Shown piece by piece: positions 62,026 through 64,000 of a DNA stretch of 64,000 nucleotides. A model generated the notes under the pieces. The model had not been told where the DNA came from. It ran no database searches and was given only the letters and a program-made list of their open reading frames with translations. How positions within the stretch are numbered: position 1 is the stretch's first letter; every line of letters starts with the position of its first letter. The translations under genes were made by a program, and so were the position numbers. The stretch comes from Lentihominibacter butyricus (lineage in GTDB: Bacteria > Bacillota > Clostridia > Peptostreptococcales > Anaerovoracaceae): the NCBI RefSeq assembly GCF_025567305.1, contig NZ_JAOQJP010000010.1:1-64000 (forward strand), given 5' to 3'.

Positions 62026-62928
62026 ATGAAATACAGGACGGATCTTGCACTGGAAATGAAGGAAATGATCGATGAAGAAAACGCAGAGCGCGAAGCTTCA
62101 GGTGTGATCGACGGGATCGTCATCGATGAGATCGACCGTGGAAACGGAGTGAAGGTAACGAGGATAGAGATCACGAACGAGTCGGGCGCCAGGCGGATGG
62201 AAAAGCCCGTTGGAAATTATATCACGATAGAGGCTGAAGGCATAATCGAAGAGACCGAAGACATCAAGGAAAAAGTAGAGAACGTGCTTGCGGAGGAGCT
62301 CAGCCGGCTGATAAGATTTCACTACTACCTCAACGTGCTCGTCGCAGGGCTGGGAAACAGCGCAGTGACTCCTGATTCGCTCGGACCGCAGACGGCGTCC
62401 AGGATAAGAGTAACGAACCATCTGTTCGAAATGTTCGGAGCGGACGGCGATGATGAGATGGCCAGAGTCAGCTGCATAGCCCCGGGAGTGACAGCTGTCA
62501 CAGGCATGGAGACGGCGGAGCTTGTGAAAAAGACCGCAGAGCTCGTCGAGCCGGAAGTGATAATAGTGATAGACTCGCTGGCGGCGCGTGACATAAAGCG
62601 TCTGAGCACGACGATACAGATAACGGATACAGGGATATCGCCGGGAGCCGGCATGGGAAACAGACGGACGGGCATAAACAGTGAGACGTCAGGTGCAAAA
62701 GTCGTCGCCATAGGCGTGCCTACGGTAATAGACGTCACCACGGTGATAAGGGACGCGCTGGCAGGCGGCCCGGGCAGCACGGGTACGGAGGAGACCGAGG
62801 CTTATATAAAGGAGCACGAAGCGCAGATGATCGTGACATCTACGGACATAGACACGATCATAAAAGATTTTTCGGACATAATATCAAATGGAATAAATAA
62901 AACACTGCACCCCGGCATATATTCGTAA
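62026..62928 (+). CDS. gpr: Germination protease
   Basis: A 300-residue spore protease of family A25. It degrades small acid-soluble spore proteins at germination. The family start YRTDLALEM (containing the self-cleavage region), GLGNSAVTPDSLGPQT, GVTAVTGMETAEL, VIDSLAARDIKRLSTTIQITDTGISPGAGMGN and the TEE segment are all clear. AAAGGAG just before ATG 62026 fixes the start; the frame is open from 61948. It is proof that the organism belongs to a spore-forming lineage. spoIIP follows after 22 bases. Confidence 0.97.
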   Translation: MKYRTDLALEMKEMIDEENAEREASGVIDGIVIDEIDRGNGVKVTRIEITNESGARRMEKPVGNYITIEAEGIIEETEDIKEKVENVLAEELSRLIRFHYYLNVLVAGLGNSAVTPDSLGPQTASRIRVTNHLFEMFGADGDDEMARVSCIAPGVTAVTGMETAELVKKTAELVEPEVIIVIDSLAARDIKRLSTTIQITDTGISPGAGMGNRRTGINSETSGAKVVAIGVPTVIDVTTVIRDALAGGPGSTGTEETEAYIKEHEAQMIVTSTDIDTIIKDFSDIISNGINKTLHPGIYS

Positions 62929-62950
62929 AAGAAACTTCAGGAGGACAACT

Positions 62951-63868
62951 ATGGAAAAGAAAAACAGGATGCTCTTTCTTGTCGCGGCAGTGGTGTTCAT
63001 ATGCTCTACTGCGTTTTTTCTTAAAACAGATCCTGCCTCTGCGCTCAGATCGGCGTGGATAGACGAAAAAAAGCTGGGAGAGATATGCATCGGGCAGGTC
63101 ACGAGAGTGACGGATGCCGGCGAGGGAGAGCTTTCCGCAGAAAAAAACGCGGGGAAAGACACGGCGGGCAGAGATGACGCCGGAAGCGGCGATAAAAGCA
63201 GTGAAGAGAAGAACGACACGGACGGCAGTAAAAAATCAGGTGACGAGAACATCGTCGTGACAGGCGATCCGCTCGTGATAATATATCATACGCACAGTAC
63301 AGAATCATATATGCCGTACAGTGAGAGCAACTATCACCGGGAGGAAGAGGAAGGCACGGTGCGTGACGTCGGGAACGTGCTTGAGACGGAACTCAAGAAA
63401 AAAGGTATAAATGTCATACACGACAGGACTTTACATGACAGACCGTCGTACAACGAATCGTACAGCCGGTCGCTCGAGACGGTGCAGGCGCTCACTGCAA
63501 AATACCCGAAGGCTGTGTATGTGATAGACCTTCACAGAGACGCGGCGGCAGCCTCGGCCACAGAGGGGAAGTACCTGGAGATAGATGGAAAGCGGGTCGC
63601 AAAGTTCAGCATGGTAGTGGGACAGCAGAATGACAACTACACGGAGCTTTACGCATTTGCAAAAAAAGTGAGCGAGAGATCAGAGGCGCTGCACAAAGGC
63701 TACGGCGGCGCGATCATAGAACAGAACTACAGATATAATGAATTCGTGAGCGACAGGGCGCTGCTGCTGGAGATAGGCAACAACAAGAACACTATAGAGG
63801 AGACAAGGCTATGCGCGAAATATTTTGCGGAAGTGCTTGCGGGCATAATAAAGGAGGAACAGCAGTAG
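62951..63868 (+). CDS. spoIIP: Stage II sporulation protein P
   Basis: A 305-residue membrane-anchored cell-wall amidase/endopeptidase needed for engulfment with SpoIID and SpoIIM. An N-terminal helix (about 6-24) anchors it. After a low-complexity charged stretch (about 55-95) the catalytic domain starts at IIYHTHSTESYMP, with zinc ligands in HTH, the glutamate in TES, and IDLHRDAAA further on; LLEIGNNKNTIEE ends the domain. GGAGGA precedes the ATG. Directly behind gpr, as in other spore formers. Confidence 0.95.
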   Translation: MEKKNRMLFLVAAVVFICSTAFFLKTDPASALRSAWIDEKKLGEICIGQVTRVTDAGEGELSAEKNAGKDTAGRDDAGSGDKSSEEKNDTDGSKKSGDENIVVTGDPLVIIYHTHSTESYMPYSESNYHREEEEGTVRDVGNVLETELKKKGINVIHDRTLHDRPSYNESYSRSLETVQALTAKYPKAVYVIDLHRDAAAASATEGKYLEIDGKRVAKFSMVVGQQNDNYTELYAFAKKVSERSEALHKGYGGAIIEQNYRYNEFVSDRALLLEIGNNKNTIEETRLCAKYFAEVLAGIIKEEQQ

Positions 63869-63886
63869 GAAAGGAGGACGGACAGG

Positions 63887-64000
63887 ATGAAAAAGACCAT
63901 CGTGGAGATGCTGCTCGTGTTCGTGATTTTTTTCATGGGAACTGCGGGCGTGCTGATACTTGATAATATATGTATGGAAACGACCGGTGCGGGAGGAAAA
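63887..64000 (+). CDS. N-terminal part of a membrane protein, cut by the window end
   Basis: The first 38 codons after a strong AAGGAGG site. It shows a lysine start and one hydrophobic helix (VEMLLVFVIFFMGTAGVLIL), so a membrane-anchored or exported protein. The close spacing to spoIIP (18 bases) suggests the same transcript. The product cannot be named from this piece. Confidence 0.6.
   Translation, partial: MKKTIVEMLLVFVIFFMGTAGVLILDNICMETTGAGGK

Noticed and set aside
1..64000. CRISPR array, tRNA, rRNA or phage integrase
   Set aside because: No regularly spaced repeats, cloverleaf or integrase signature was noticed on reading both strands; short tRNA-like folds cannot be fully excluded by eye.

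Overview
The window reads as the chromosome of an anaerobic, endospore-forming Clostridia (low-GC Gram-positive). The evidence is germination protease (gpr) next to spoIIP and rpsT, the clostridial rplU-rpmA-obgE block with the paired B12-type radical SAM and DUF2344 genes, strong Shine-Dalgarno sites, and a LexA/DinR box at recA. I cannot name the genus. Base composition changes sharply near 39.5 kb: the left ~38 kb is clearly AT-rich, while the right part uses more GC and codons such as ctg, gcg and ata. The left part therefore looks acquired.

Left part, 1-38.0 kb (accessory island, nearly all on +). A scrap that looks like a transposase C-terminus and a minus-strand XRE regulator precede a consensus promoter at about 1.1 kb. 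Ten tightly spaced genes follow (1.35-25.3 kb): an exported VWA protein with a membrane anchor, a 1170-residue tubulin-like GTPase, a membrane coiled-coil protein, a five-helix membrane protein ending in a zinc knuckle plus DA1-like HExxH peptidase, a transglutaminase-like protein, a membrane TrkA-N/RyR protein, an HD/RyR protein, an M48 peptidase, a HerA-type ATPase and a BIG2-like membrane protein. An eleventh gene, a duplicated WHH/HNH-like nuclease, closes the run. From 25.4 to 38.0 kb come five TIR proteins with different C-terminal partners (cupin, three DUF6273/C-type-lectin-like, degenerate GDPD), a stand-alone DUF6273 protein, a tiny RyR protein, a second membrane TrkA-N/RyR protein and a metzincin. 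Five TIR domains beside four RyR domains suggest nucleotide-signal immunity, with TIR enzymes making NAD-derived signals and RyR proteins sensing them. That is inference; no such pathway is shown by the sequence alone.

Middle part, 38-44 kb. A lysine-2,3-aminomutase-like radical SAM gene is followed by two broken loci: a beta-rich surface protein gene frameshifted in a G5 tract, and a response regulator fused by deletion to the tail of a histidine kinase. Then come asd (minus) and a short palindromic repeat pair ahead of uppP.

Right part, 44-64 kb. Housekeeping genes: uppP, ftsK/spoIIIE, rimO, pgsA, cinA, recA (two promoters and a LexA box), rplU (promoter and probable L21 leader), rpmA, obgE, a degenerate M23 protein, an HD phosphohydrolase, the TIGR03960/TIGR03936-like pair and a ComEA-like protein. 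On the minus strand are a DtxR/MntR regulator, deoD, an LD-carboxypeptidase and rpsT. Finally gpr, spoIIP and the start of a membrane protein cut by the window end. L27 here lacks the N-terminal extension usual in Firmicutes and its protease gene prp is absent, a coherent lineage trait. No tRNA, rRNA or CRISPR array was seen.
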